In this document: piece by piece, positions 9,285 to 18,991 of the stretch | Layout: every line of letters starts with the position of its first letter | Numbering within the stretch: position 1 is the stretch's first letter | Assembly (NCBI GenBank): GCA_021151685.1 | Contig: JAGKWS010000002.1 | Coordinates: forward strand, 23,460 to 87,459 | Length of the DNA stretch: 64,000 bases | Source: Chitinophagaceae bacterium | GTDB taxonomy: Bacteria > Bacteroidota > Bacteroidia > Chitinophagales > Chitinophagaceae | Direction: 5' to 3' | The notes under the pieces: model-generated | Told to the model about the DNA's origin: nothing | Databases searched by the model: none | What the model saw: only the letters and a program-made list of their open reading frames with translations | Program-made: the position numbers and the translations under genes

Positions 9285-9292
9285 CAAAGGTA
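9285..9292 (-). promoter_or_regulatory. promoter -7 box TACCTTTG for cystathionine beta-synthase
   Basis: A perfect TAnnTTTG box on the minus strand, 24 bp upstream of the chosen ATG. Confidence 0.55.
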
Positions 9293-9369
9293 AGAAAATG
9301 TAGCAAGGGTTGGCCGTGTGTATGTTACATTTGGCACGTATACGTTACCTTTTTTATGCATTTTTGCAC

Positions 9370-9377
9370 TACTTTTG
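9370..9377 (+). promoter_or_regulatory. promoter -7 box TACTTTTG for the MoxR/vWA cluster
   Basis: A TAnnTTTG box 18 bp before the ATG at 9396. A second candidate, TACATTTG, lies at 9326-9333. Either could drive the five-gene cluster divergently from cystathionine beta-synthase. Confidence 0.45.
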
Positions 9378-9395
9378 GCATTACACAACACCCCA

Positions 9396-10064
9396 ATGCC
9401 CACATCTCCCCACCCATTTTCCGATACCATCATTCACCTTCGCCAAACAGGCGAGATGGTATTGATGACCAATGCGGTACCTATAAGCCCGGCCGATGAA
9501 CAGCGTCTTGTAGCGTTGTTGGAAACCGAATATGAACAGGAGTGTGTACATTGGCCACATACGCCACCTGCATGGCGCGCCGATGCGGCTGTATGGGCCG
9601 CAAAAATATTATTTCATACTGCGCAACTGGTTTTGTACCGTAAACAAACCATTGATGAGGTACGGCATTTGTTTGCCAACTATACTGGCCATATTACACC
9701 GGGGGCCATTCTTTCTGCCGATTTGTGTCTACGCTTCCTGCCACATTGCATTGTACCACTCACCGGGCTCAACGATGCCGATGAGTTGATTGGAATACTA
9801 CAGACGCTGTTGGCCGATTGGCATTATTCGGCAATAGGTGATACCAACATCCCCACCCCATCCAATTTTGCGGTCATACAGGCCGATGCCTGTCTGTCGC
9901 AACTGTATACCGATAGGGTGATAGCGCGCAAACACCGCACTTTTGCATTACACCCACAGCTACAGCCGTTAGTGGTGGCGGCATTGGGGCAGCACATGGC
10001 CACATTCTGGCCCGATTTTTGTCTTGAAACAACAACCAATGAGCAATTTTCAATCACTCAATAA
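9396..10064 (+). CDS. MoxR-vWA-beta-propeller system, first small component
   Basis: A 222-residue predicted cytosolic protein, rich in helices in its second half, with no signal peptide or membrane helix and no motif I can assign alone. I recognise it only by position: it is the first gene of a five-gene cluster with a MoxR AAA+ ATPase, and its last 26 bp overlap the ATPase start. In the published bpX ternary systems, small uncharacterised 'bpX' proteins accompany the ATPase and the vWA protein, and this is probably one of them. The start at 9396 follows the promoter box; the earlier in-frame start at 9318 lies before it. Confidence 0.7.
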   Translation: MPTSPHPFSDTIIHLRQTGEMVLMTNAVPISPADEQRLVALLETEYEQECVHWPHTPPAWRADAAVWAAKILFHTAQLVLYRKQTIDEVRHLFANYTGHITPGAILSADLCLRFLPHCIVPLTGLNDADELIGILQTLLADWHYSAIGDTNIPTPSNFAVIQADACLSQLYTDRVIARKHRTFALHPQLQPLVVAALGQHMATFWPDFCLETTTNEQFSITQ

Positions 10065-11169
10065 CGTATTACAACACCTCAAACAAACCTTTGTAGGTAA
10101 GGACGAAATAGTAGACTTGCTGGGCATATGTCTTGTAGCGGGCGAAAATGCTTTTCTGCTGGGGCCACCCGGCACAGCCAAGAGTGCCATAGTGCGCATG
10201 ATGGCATCTTGCATCAAAGACGGCAACACATTCGAGTATTTACTCACTCGTTTTACAGAGCCCAACGAAATTTTTGGCCCGTTCGATATACGTCGGCTGA
10301 AAGAAGGCGAGTTGGTAACCAATACAGCAGGTATGATGCCCGAAGCTTCATTAGTGTTTCTGGACGAACTGTTTAATGCCAACAGTGCTATACTCAATAG
10401 TTTACTCACTGCACTGAATGAGCGCATCTTTCGCCGTGGGCGCGAAACCCGCAAGCTGCCTGCGCTGATGTTTGTAGGTGCCAGTAATGCCCTACCTGCC
10501 GATGAGACACTGAATGCGCTGCTGGACCGTTTTCTGGTGCGTATAGAATGTGGCTATGTAGATACCGACCGGCTGGAAGAAGTGCTGGAAGCGGGCTGGC
10601 AATTGGCCGCAACATCGCCGCAACATCGCCCCATGATAACGCCCGCTGAAATAGGCGCATTGCAACAAATGGCCCGGCAGGTAGATGTTGGTGCCATTCG
10701 CCGCCAATATGTAGGGCTCATACATACACTACGCAATACTGGTATCAGCGTGTCAGACAGGCGTGCTGTGCGTATCCAGAACCTTATTGCCGCCAGTGCG
10801 GTGCTAAGTGGGCGCACAACCGCCATACCAGCCGACTTGTGGGTACTGCGCTATGTATGGGACACCCGCGAGCAGGCCGATGTGCTGTCTGGTATTGTAG
10901 ACAATGTTATTCGTGATGAAGATAAGACCCAAGCCCACCCACGGGCATTTAATGCTACTACCCCAGACCCGGAGACCATACTGGCAGAGGTACGCGAGCT
11001 AAGCAACCAGTGGAATAGAGGCAACCTGACACCCGCAGCACAAAGTATACTGCGCGACAAACTACGATACATACATAGCCGTACCGCATGGATAGGCAAC
11101 ACTACGCACAAAGAATTCATAGACAAAGAGATAGATGACTTGTGGGCACAAATCCTGAAAACCTCATGA
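10039..11169 (+). CDS. MoxR-family AAA+ ATPase of a bpX ternary system
   Basis: A 376-residue MoxR/RavA-type AAA+ ATPase. Walker A is GPPGTAKS (residues 42-49), Walker B LVFLDE (Asp109-Glu110), sensor 1 GASNALP, and the arginine finger region LLDRFLVR. A C-terminal lid and helical domain follow. MoxR ATPases act as chaperones with von Willebrand A partners, remodelling or activating target complexes; the vWA partner here is two genes downstream. The start at 10039 (MSNFQSL) overlaps the previous gene, and the stop overlaps the next start as ATGA, so the genes are translationally coupled. Confidence 0.92.
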   Translation: MSNFQSLNNVLQHLKQTFVGKDEIVDLLGICLVAGENAFLLGPPGTAKSAIVRMMASCIKDGNTFEYLLTRFTEPNEIFGPFDIRRLKEGELVTNTAGMMPEASLVFLDELFNANSAILNSLLTALNERIFRRGRETRKLPALMFVGASNALPADETLNALLDRFLVRIECGYVDTDRLEEVLEAGWQLAATSPQHRPMITPAEIGALQQMARQVDVGAIRRQYVGLIHTLRNTGISVSDRRAVRIQNLIAASAVLSGRTTAIPADLWVLRYVWDTREQADVLSGIVDNVIRDEDKTQAHPRAFNATTPDPETILAEVRELSNQWNRGNLTPAAQSILRDKLRYIHSRTAWIGNTTHKEFIDKEIDDLWAQILKTS

Positions 11170-11891
11170 ATAGTTACTATGCGTCGGTAGGCAATGCCAC
11201 AACCCATGTGTTGGGCACACTACGCCGCTATTCGCAATTATCGGTAGCATGGAGTGGCACTACCCTATGGGTCTCAGGTCTCAACATTGTGCTTATGAAT
11301 GACGTTACGGTAAAATCCATTCCGGGCTTGCAATGCTATGCTCAGTTGTCGGGTTTGCTATTTCCCATTGGCAGTCAGCTGCCGTATGGGCCGGTACCAT
11401 CCTTGCCTTGGCAACCCATATGCGATGCCCTGCCTGTTTCGCTTCCTGCGTTCAATCATCATTTTTTTCATCTTACCGATACGGTACCAGTGGCACTGGT
11501 ACCCTCGGTACAGGAACAAAGTGCCACCGCCATGTTGGTTTCCTGTGCGACATTGGTACAATACGTGCATACGGCACCGGCTATACGGCTATCGGCCTTG
11601 TTGTGGGTAGTTATCGATGCTGATGAGGCCCTGTTGATTGGCAGCCCGCTGCTGCCTTTGCCAGCCAACATATTTTGGCGGCGAGGCCATGTGCTGCTGC
11701 CCGTTGGGGTCGATTATGAATTTCCTCATTTGTCAGCACATATCGAAAATGCGCTCAACCCCAAAGCCAGCGGATGGGTACTGCATCGGCCCGATGGCAG
11801 TTGGTTGATGGTGCCTTTCAGCTCATTGGTGCCATTATCCCGCGCTTCGGTGCGTGGCACATTATCCGCTCTGTACGCGACTACATTATGA
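11166..11891 (+). CDS. MoxR-vWA-beta-propeller system, third component
   Basis: A 241-residue protein coupled to both neighbours by ATGA overlaps (11166-11169 and 11888-11891). It is beta-rich and hydrophobic, without a signal peptide, clear membrane helix or catalytic motif. From the tight coupling between the AAA+ ATPase and the vWA protein I infer it is an obligate subunit or adaptor of the same complex. No independent family assignment is possible by eye; a profile search against the bpX families would decide it. Confidence 0.7.
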   Translation: MNSYYASVGNATTHVLGTLRRYSQLSVAWSGTTLWVSGLNIVLMNDVTVKSIPGLQCYAQLSGLLFPIGSQLPYGPVPSLPWQPICDALPVSLPAFNHHFFHLTDTVPVALVPSVQEQSATAMLVSCATLVQYVHTAPAIRLSALLWVVIDADEALLIGSPLLPLPANIFWRRGHVLLPVGVDYEFPHLSAHIENALNPKASGWVLHRPDGSWLMVPFSSLVPLSRASVRGTLSALYATTL

Positions 11892-14200
11892 TAGCAGTTT
11901 CCTACACACAAACCTACCATGGCTATTTCTGGCAGTGGGAAGATGCCGCACAAGTTGCCGCATTGGCAGTACCCGGCACCAGTGCTACCATAGCATGGCG
12001 CGCCTACATTGCCGATGCATTGCAACTGCTGGCACCACAAGGCATACCACCATTGGGCACACTGCTGGCTGCCATTGTGGCAACAAACCCCAATGGAGCC
12101 GATAATATTGAGCATATGGCCAGCGGCTTGCTGTCATTAGCCAAACAAAGCAGGGATGAAGAAATATTGGCAGATGCCTGCAACTTCTTGCGTATACTGG
12201 CTGCACTTCCCCAGGATGTAAAAGCGGGCAACAACCGAAAGTTGTTGTTTCAGTCTATATTTTATAAATCGCATAAACTATTGTCGTTAACCGACTCTGC
12301 CAAATGTGTTCGGTATCTGGCACAAACCGAAAATGCACACATTATTGCTGCACCTATTTATTCAGCTCCCAATCTGCTAAGGGTAGAGTTTCGCCCGTTG
12401 GCACTGCTTGCGGCCAAATTCAAAACGCTGGAAGACTTATTGGCCCACCTTGTTCCCATCAATTGGTTGCCGCCAGAGCCTGTTGAAATACCCGAATTGC
12501 CGAAAGTACCCAATACCCCGGCCGATTTGATAAGCCAACTGACTACCAACCCCAAAACACAAAAAATAGGTAGTCTTGTCCCTCTCTTATGGGCTGGTCT
12601 CCAGATTCCACTTCATGCCTCGCAGGTGGGTGGTATGCCCCTTGGTGGCATTGCCGATATTAGCAACAAGGGCGATCTGGACCGATTGCTTCTATCGGAA
12701 TATGCTAATGACGATTGGTTACTACTATCGCGCCTGGCAAGCAACGAGGCACTGTACTGGCGGCGCGAGGTACCGCCCGCACATCACAACAACGACCGTG
12801 TTATTTTGTTAGATACTTCGCTGCGTATGTGGGGTACACCACGGCTGCTTGCATTGGCTGTTGCCGTGTCTGTCACGCATCACCCACGTAGCAGTTTGGT
12901 GTATGATGTGTTCGGGGTTGGGTCTTCATTCCGGCAACTACCACTTACTACGGTGGGGCATATACTTGGGGCAATGCAGGAAATGGATGCTTCGCTCACC
13001 GCATCGGTAGGTATCGATAGTTGGTTTGCTCAAAACACACCCACCAATCAGGAGGTTGTGGTTATAACAAGCACACCAAACTTGCGTCATCCACACTTTA
13101 TTCAAACTGTATCGAAATATCCTGCCATAACGTCTATCATTGCCATAGACAACAGTGGCGTGCTCGATTTTTACAATGTAACAAAAAGCGGTCGTAGTCA
13201 TAGGCAGCAAATGGCCCTACCCTTGCAAAAGTTATGGCAACAAAAAGAAAAAAACGAGTCGCATGTAAATACTATTGCAAGTGCTATTCCTTTACGGTTT
13301 GTAAATGCATCAACCGACCGGAAAGTGTTGATAACCGCAGAGGGAGCAATATTCCAGATAACCCGCGACAAAAATCTTTTCTATCATCCGGGTTTCAAAA
13401 ATATGCATGTTACCGGCTGGGTATTATTGGCCACTGGTATACCCACCTACAACTGTCACTACGCAATGGGCACACTGCCCACCGGCCATTTTTTGATGCT
13501 TCTCTTCAACAGAAATGACAATACGATACAGTTACGCAATCTTACTACCAACCACATCCACACAGTAAAGTTTCCGCATTGGCAGCCTACCGACTATCCA
13601 TCATTCATATTTGTAAATGATGCCTTTTTTCACCAAAACTATTCTGGCAGCTGGCAAATACACACTACCGGGCAGGTAATAGAGGTTCCTGCAATGCAGT
13701 TATCGCTATTCTCCGATGTTGATACCAAAATAAAAGAAACCGAAAAGAAACTACCGGTAAGACATACAGTACTGCGCAACATACACACCATTTATATCAA
13801 CATTGCCGGCAATTTGGTAGTCAACATTCATGAGCTTATTGTAAAAAGAAACATGCATATCAAATTCGAAAAGACACAAAACGACCAGCAGGTAGTGGTT
13901 GCTCCACCCAATCAAGCAGGTCTTTTTACTTTTCCCGATGGTAGCACCATCGAAAATCATGTGGCCGGTGTACTCATATTACGCAGCAGCAACAGCCAGA
14001 TACCCACTATGTACATACCTTCGGTGGTGGGTGGTAGCATAGGCATAGCAACAGATAACGCCTTTAGTGGCAATCTCTACTATTGCCACATCAATGCAGG
14101 TACAGACAAGCAGATGGCTTCCGTACAGCAGTTTTTCAGTAGTTATGTCACACCATTTATTCAGCATATTCTGTTATCTTGTAATGCGGTAAACGCATAG
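11888..14200 (+). CDS. vWA plus beta-propeller-like protein, bpX ternary system
   Basis: A 770-residue protein. The N-terminal about 230 residues are helical. A conserved block (GGIADISNKGDLDRLLLSEY, then RLASNEALYWRREVPP) precedes a von Willebrand A domain at about 303-470. The metal site there is DTSLR, so the third MIDAS ligand of the usual DxSxS is replaced by Arg. The C-terminal about 280 residues are beta-rich with Trp/Gly-containing blades typical of a propeller. This architecture next to a MoxR ATPase is the hallmark of the bpX ternary systems, predicted to act in biological conflict. The start at 11888 overlaps the previous stop. Confidence 0.85.
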   Translation: MIAVSYTQTYHGYFWQWEDAAQVAALAVPGTSATIAWRAYIADALQLLAPQGIPPLGTLLAAIVATNPNGADNIEHMASGLLSLAKQSRDEEILADACNFLRILAALPQDVKAGNNRKLLFQSIFYKSHKLLSLTDSAKCVRYLAQTENAHIIAAPIYSAPNLLRVEFRPLALLAAKFKTLEDLLAHLVPINWLPPEPVEIPELPKVPNTPADLISQLTTNPKTQKIGSLVPLLWAGLQIPLHASQVGGMPLGGIADISNKGDLDRLLLSEYANDDWLLLSRLASNEALYWRREVPPAHHNNDRVILLDTSLRMWGTPRLLALAVAVSVTHHPRSSLVYDVFGVGSSFRQLPLTTVGHILGAMQEMDASLTASVGIDSWFAQNTPTNQEVVVITSTPNLRHPHFIQTVSKYPAITSIIAIDNSGVLDFYNVTKSGRSHRQQMALPLQKLWQQKEKNESHVNTIASAIPLRFVNASTDRKVLITAEGAIFQITRDKNLFYHPGFKNMHVTGWVLLATGIPTYNCHYAMGTLPTGHFLMLLFNRNDNTIQLRNLTTNHIHTVKFPHWQPTDYPSFIFVNDAFFHQNYSGSWQIHTTGQVIEVPAMQLSLFSDVDTKIKETEKKLPVRHTVLRNIHTIYINIAGNLVVNIHELIVKRNMHIKFEKTQNDQQVVVAPPNQAGLFTFPDGSTIENHVAGVLILRSSNSQIPTMYIPSVVGGSIGIATDNAFSGNLYYCHINAGTDKQMASVQQFFSSYVTPFIQHILLSCNAVNA

Positions 14201-14205
14201 TATTG

Positions 14206-15855
14206 ATGCAACTATCCATACACCCACATATTAAAAATTGTTGGCCACTCGGGGGCATTGTCATAACGGGTAGTACCCCGGGCCAATGGTTACGGGTGCT
14301 CAATCAGCTTGAATTGGCGAGCACTAACCTGACGCTATACCCATTGCCGGGTGCGCATCCCCACTCTGTGGCGGGTTGTCTGGTTCCGATGTCTGCACAG
14401 CAATTGTCTTGTTTGCCCTCTGGTGCGTGGCAGTACTATCAGGTCGTCAGTAATCATCTTTTTATTGCCGCAAATGCAACACTATTCCCATTCCTTACAC
14501 CGCCCGAAGCTCATAAACTGTTCTCCGCACAATTGCATTTTGCTCATCCTCATTTTGGGTGGGTAGTACTGCCAGATCCGATGCCTGTTTCTGCCCTGTT
14601 TTCGGTGCCACAAATGGCAGCTGGGCGGGTTACCAAACCGCATATACCAGCACCAATACCCGAAGCGGTTACCGCTTTTATGATAGTGCCTGTAGCACCA
14701 GAGGAGGCCATTGAGCAACTCATGTCCAGTCACCCACAAGAGCGTATGCCCCACAAGCCACTTAATTGGGCAGAAAAAATTCGGCTTGCGTTGTATGAGT
14801 TATTTTCAAGCCCGATGAAAAAAGTAGCCGGGCAAACCAGCCTGCTCAAAAAAGTGACGGAAGACCATGAAAGTTTGCTGGAGCGCAATCAGGCTGTGGC
14901 CGATAAGTTGCTGAAAATGCTGCGCGACAACCCGGCAGAAGCACTGAAATATGCAATACCTATAGGTAAAGATGACGCACTGCCACGTGGCAATATTAGT
15001 GTTGGCAGTTTAGACCTTTCAAAAATATGGTCGTCATTCTCTCTGTTCCAGTCATCGGGTAGTGCGGGGGGCATAGTGGTATTGGGAGACCGGCATTACC
15101 AACTGATGAAACAGTATCAGGAATCTGCAAAACATTTAGAAAAACAGGGGGCATATCAGGATGCCGCCTTTGTATACCTGAAACTACTGAACCGGCCTGC
15201 CGATGCAGCCGCTGTGCTGGAACGCGGTAACCTCTATGCCGAAGCGGCCGCTGTGTACCTGCACCATGCCAAAAACAAGGAAAAAGCCGCTCTGTGCTAT
15301 GAAAAAGCCAACATGATCGAGGCCGCAGCCAATATATATAAAGAGCTACATCAATACGAGAAGGTGGGAGACATGTATGCATCTGTAGGTCAGACAGATT
15401 TGGCCAACACATGGTATAACGAAGCCGCGAACGAGCATCTAAAAAAAGCAGCATATTTGCCCGCAGCCCTCATTGTGCAGCATAAAATGGGCAACGCATC
15501 GCTTGCGCAGTATGTACTGTTGGATGGATGGAACAAAGCATCAAATCCTACGCCTTGTTTGCAGCATTACTTCAACAACATTGCAGATGATAAAATGATG
15601 ATGGAAGCATTGGATGAAGTTGTAAGCGGATTGCCTAATGTTACAAAGGCGGGACAAATGATAGATGTCTTGGTTGATCAATACAAAACACGCGCCTCCC
15701 TTGCCGAACCTATAGCCGACATAGCTATTGCGGTTATTGCAAGATACACTGCTCAAGATGCCTCGTTATTGGCCATGTTACGGCATTTTACGCCCAACGA
15801 CCCGGAGCTGATAAAGGATGCTGTGCGATACAAAACGATGAGGGGTGCCAAGTAA
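14206..15855 (+). CDS. TPR-like terminal component of the MoxR-vWA system
   Basis: A 549-residue protein. The first about 170 residues form a globular beta-rich domain, probably bpX-type. A linker is followed by an alpha-solenoid of TPR/SNAP-like repeats from about residue 300 (YQESAKHLEKQGAYQDAAFV, NKEKAALCYEKANMIEAAAN and similar). Such repeats usually dock client proteins. It is the last gene of the cluster, 5 bp after the vWA gene and before a strong terminator. I infer a substrate or effector adaptor role for the ATPase/vWA complex; no catalytic residues are seen. Confidence 0.75.
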   Translation: MQLSIHPHIKNCWPLGGIVITGSTPGQWLRVLNQLELASTNLTLYPLPGAHPHSVAGCLVPMSAQQLSCLPSGAWQYYQVVSNHLFIAANATLFPFLTPPEAHKLFSAQLHFAHPHFGWVVLPDPMPVSALFSVPQMAAGRVTKPHIPAPIPEAVTAFMIVPVAPEEAIEQLMSSHPQERMPHKPLNWAEKIRLALYELFSSPMKKVAGQTSLLKKVTEDHESLLERNQAVADKLLKMLRDNPAEALKYAIPIGKDDALPRGNISVGSLDLSKIWSSFSLFQSSGSAGGIVVLGDRHYQLMKQYQESAKHLEKQGAYQDAAFVYLKLLNRPADAAAVLERGNLYAEAAAVYLHHAKNKEKAALCYEKANMIEAAANIYKELHQYEKVGDMYASVGQTDLANTWYNEAANEHLKKAAYLPAALIVQHKMGNASLAQYVLLDGWNKASNPTPCLQHYFNNIADDKMMMEALDEVVSGLPNVTKAGQMIDVLVDQYKTRASLAEPIADIAIAVIARYTAQDASLLAMLRHFTPNDPELIKDAVRYKTMRGAK

Positions 15856-15926
15856 TGTCATCCTGTACAAATGTGCAGCATTGGCATCAAGATAGTTTTG
15901 TCTCATGCCTCATCAGATTTTTTTAT

Positions 15927-15964
15927 AAAAACAGCGACTTCTGAAATCGGGAGCCGCTGTTTTT
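15927..15964 (+). terminator. terminator after the MoxR/vWA cluster
   Basis: Stem AAAAACAGCG (15927-15936) / CGCTGTTTTT (15955-15964) with an 18-nt loop, closing the five-gene cluster. Confidence 0.7.
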
Positions 15965-16095
15965 ACGTATGTATCTTTTGTGCGAAAATGTACTGCCGTT
16001 TTAATGACTATGGTAAGTGCAGAACGTGACTAAAATCAGTGGCTTAAATGACGGAGTCATGACAGACAAACATCAGCTCTTCGCCACACCCAAAG

Positions 16096-16103
16096 TACCT
16101 TTG
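16096..16103 (+). promoter_or_regulatory. promoter -7 box TACCTTTG for the heme operon
   Basis: A perfect TAnnTTTG box about 33 bp before the hemA ATG at 16137. Confidence 0.55.
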
Positions 16104-16136
16104 CAATACAGAACTAATCCATACCTATAAGTGAAA

Positions 16137-17354
16137 ATGAGGCAGTCTACAGAAGAGTTTATTGTAACCGGAATCAACTACAAAAAAACAGATGCCGTAG
16201 TTCGGGGACAATTTGCTATAAATAACGAGCAGTATAACACACTGCTTGCTTCAGCTACCAGATTTGGCGTGTCAGATATGTTCATCGTATCTACATGCAA
16301 CCGTACCGAGGTGTATGGCTTTGCAACATCTCCACGCAGCTTCATAGAACTTATTTGCAGCGTGTGCGAAGGAGATGCGGTTACCTTTGAATCTATGGCC
16401 TACATAAAAAAGGGCGAGCCAGCTGTGATGCATCTGTATCAGGTAGCTGCTGGCCTCGATTCTCAGATACTGGGCGACTATGAAATACTGGGGCAGATAA
16501 AGAATGCAGTAAAACAGGCAAAAAATGCCGGCTACATCGGTCAGTTTATGGAGCGTTTACTCAACTCGGTTCTTCAGGCATCCAAAGCGGTAAAAACAAA
16601 TACAGCACTCAGTGGTGGTACCGTTTCAGTATCATTTGCAGCCGTACAATGCATGAAAGAATATGCCGGACAAATGGGTATAGAGCCATCTGGCCTGAAA
16701 GTAGCCCTCATAGGTACCGGTAAAATTGGTAGGGTTACCTGCCGCAATGTTATAGACTACCTGCATACCCGTTCCATTACATTAGTCAATCGTACCGAAG
16801 CTACTGCACAGGCACTGGCTGCCGAGTTGCATATAGAAAGTACTCCATTCGAGAATTTGACCAATGCAGTAACCGATGCCAATGTGATATTGGTATCTAC
16901 CAATGCTGGTAAAGCCATATTAACTGAAAAGCATGTAGCGGGCAAGGGCGCAAAACTGATAATAGACATTTCTGTACCATGCAATGTATCGGCAGAAGCT
17001 CAGGCAATGCCGGGTATTACGTTTGTAAACGTAGACCAGCTGGCCAAAATAAAGGACGAAACGCTGCAAAAACGCAGTGCTGAAATACCTAAGGCATTGG
17101 CCATCATAGAAGAAAATTTGAATGAATTTTACGAATGGTGCGACATGCGCAGGCATGTACCTGTGATACGTGATATGAAACACAAATTACTCGCCATTCA
17201 TTTTCAGCCCGTACACCGCAACACTACCAACATTAGTGAAGCAAAGCCTGAAGAGAAAGTACAAAAAGTACTGAATAACCTGGCTATGAACATACGCAAC
17301 GGCAACACTCCGGGGTGTTTTTACATTCAAGCCATCAACGAGTACATAGCGTGA
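16137..17354 (+). CDS. hemA: glutamyl-tRNA reductase
   Basis: A 405-residue enzyme that reduces the glutamate on glutamyl-tRNA(Glu) to glutamate-1-semialdehyde, the first step of C5 tetrapyrrole synthesis. The catalytic cysteine lies in STCNRTEVYG. The signature GLDSQILGDYEILGQIK and an NADPH-binding segment (VALIGTGKIGR) are present. The gene heads hemA-hemC-hemD-hemE-hemF and its stop overlaps the hemC GTG start. A GTG at 16131 is an alternative start. A tRNA-Glu gene occurs elsewhere in the window, at 32,357. Confidence 0.95.
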   Translation: MRQSTEEFIVTGINYKKTDAVVRGQFAINNEQYNTLLASATRFGVSDMFIVSTCNRTEVYGFATSPRSFIELICSVCEGDAVTFESMAYIKKGEPAVMHLYQVAAGLDSQILGDYEILGQIKNAVKQAKNAGYIGQFMERLLNSVLQASKAVKTNTALSGGTVSVSFAAVQCMKEYAGQMGIEPSGLKVALIGTGKIGRVTCRNVIDYLHTRSITLVNRTEATAQALAAELHIESTPFENLTNAVTDANVILVSTNAGKAILTEKHVAGKGAKLIIDISVPCNVSAEAQAMPGITFVNVDQLAKIKDETLQKRSAEIPKALAIIEENLNEFYEWCDMRRHVPVIRDMKHKLLAIHFQPVHRNTTNISEAKPEEKVQKVLNNLAMNIRNGNTPGCFYIQAINEYIA

Positions 17355-18265
17355 CAACAGATAGAATAATAAAGATTGGTACACGCGAAAGCCAATTGGC
17401 GGTGTGGCAGGCAAACACTGTACAAGAGTTACTGCTACAGCAAGGCTACCAAAGCGAATTGGTATATATAAAGAGTGAAGGTGATACCGACCTCCAAACA
17501 CCACTCTACGAGTTGGGGGTGCAAGGTATATTCACTCGTGCGTTAGACATTGCATTGCTGGGCGGAAAAATTGATATTGCGGTACATTCTATGAAGGATG
17601 TACCCACTATGTTGCCCAAAGGTATAGCACAGGCTGCTGTACTGAAACGTGCATCGCAAGCCGACATTCTGGTACCAGGCCCTCACTATACAGGCGATGA
17701 AGAAAACATAACCCGCATAATAGGGACTGGCAGCATCAGGCGCAAAGCCCAATGGCTGCACCGTTACCCACAAGACAGTATTGAAAACCTGCGTGGAAAT
17801 GTGAATACACGCCTGCGCAAGGTTTCCGAAAGCAACTGGCATGGAGCCATATTTGCTGCTGCGGGATTAGAGCGAATAGGCCTACGCCCTCAGAATGCTA
17901 TAACACTCGATTGGATGTTGCCAGCACCAGCTCAGGGTGCCATAACAGTGGTGTGCCGTACCGACGACACCCATGCTTATGAAGCTTGTCAACATTTCAA
18001 CGACATTGACACAGCCCTTTGTGTAGCCGCCGAGCGTAGTTTTCTGCGAACACTGATGGGGGGATGTTCCACACCCATCAGCGCGTGGGCACAGGTTCAG
18101 GATGGCTCACTCATCTTCAAGGGCAATGTACTGAGTACAGATGGTAGCAGTATATTGGATATTGAATTACAAAAATCATCGGCCAAAGCATCGGATATAG
18201 GCAACGAAGCGGCATCTATTCTCCTTGAAAGAGGCGCAAAATCACTTCTGGCAGAAAAAAAATAA
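17351..18265 (+). CDS. hemC: hydroxymethylbilane synthase (porphobilinogen deaminase)
   Basis: A 304-residue enzyme polymerising four porphobilinogens into hydroxymethylbilane. The N-terminal IKIGTRESQLAVWQAN and VHSMKDVPTMLP blocks are present, as is the dipyrromethane-cofactor cysteine in GGCSTPISAWA. I chose the GTG start at 17351, which overlaps the hemA stop as GTGA and places the family's conserved N-terminus correctly; longer frames would run through hemA. The hemD start overlaps its stop (TAATG). Confidence 0.95.
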   Translation: MTTDRIIKIGTRESQLAVWQANTVQELLLQQGYQSELVYIKSEGDTDLQTPLYELGVQGIFTRALDIALLGGKIDIAVHSMKDVPTMLPKGIAQAAVLKRASQADILVPGPHYTGDEENITRIIGTGSIRRKAQWLHRYPQDSIENLRGNVNTRLRKVSESNWHGAIFAAAGLERIGLRPQNAITLDWMLPAPAQGAITVVCRTDDTHAYEACQHFNDIDTALCVAAERSFLRTLMGGCSTPISAWAQVQDGSLIFKGNVLSTDGSSILDIELQKSSAKASDIGNEAASILLERGAKSLLAEKK

Positions 18266-18972
18266 TGGAAACACATCCCTCCATACTATGTACCGGGTCA
18301 ATAGAAATACCCGAAAATGTACGCACATACTGCAACGATATTGTGCTTGATGTAGTGCCATATATTGAGGTGCGTGCAATAAATGATGACCATACCCAAA
18401 AAGCGATACAAAAAGTAGCAGCAAGCATGGCTGTTGTTGTTTTTACAAGCTTTAATGCGGTAACGGCAGTAGCAGAATGTATTGATGCAATACCCGAAAA
18501 TTGGCAGATATACTGCTTGAGTGGCAAAACACAAGAAACAGTTGTAAAACACTTTGGTGTTGGAAAAATAGTAGCCGTTGCCCCAGATTCTGCAACATTA
18601 GCCAGCATCATTGCTGCCGATGGGGTGACCCATGCAATATTCTTCTGTGGCAATATTCGTATGGATACCCTACCGGTATCGCTTGCCGAAAAAGGCGTAA
18701 AACTTACCGAACTGATAGTTTATTTTACCGAGGCACAAACTTCTGTAGCTAATAAACATTACGATGGTATATTATTCTTTAGCCCATCGGCTGTGCGTAG
18801 CTACTTTTTGCAAAACAAGCCACACGACAATACTACAATGTTTGCCATTGGAAACACAACTGCAGCCGAGATTGCAAAATATTGCCGGAACGACATTGTA
18901 GTAGCAGCAACACCATCTAAAGAAAAAATGTTGCTGATGGCTGCCCAATGGGCCAAAGAAACAAGACAATAA
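18265..18972 (+). CDS. hemD: uroporphyrinogen-III synthase
   Basis: A 235-residue two-lobe protein, the usual length for this poorly conserved family, which closes hydroxymethylbilane to uroporphyrinogen III. Supporting stretches are VVFTSFNAVTAVAECI and ILFFSPSAVRSYFLQN, the two FxSxxAV-type motifs lining the active-site cleft. Its position between hemC and hemE, with a TAATG overlap to hemC, makes the assignment secure even though sequence conservation is low. Confidence 0.9.
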   Translation: METHPSILCTGSIEIPENVRTYCNDIVLDVVPYIEVRAINDDHTQKAIQKVAASMAVVVFTSFNAVTAVAECIDAIPENWQIYCLSGKTQETVVKHFGVGKIVAVAPDSATLASIIAADGVTHAIFFCGNIRMDTLPVSLAEKGVKLTELIVYFTEAQTSVANKHYDGILFFSPSAVRSYFLQNKPHDNTTMFAIGNTTAAEIAKYCRNDIVVAATPSKEKMLLMAAQWAKETRQ

Positions 18973-18991
18973 TCAACATACAATATACATA

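Noticed and set aside
9326..9333. TACATTTG as the sole promoter of the MoxR/vWA cluster
   Set aside because: A second box at 9370-9377 is better placed relative to the ATG at 9396; both remain possible but the nearer one is preferred.
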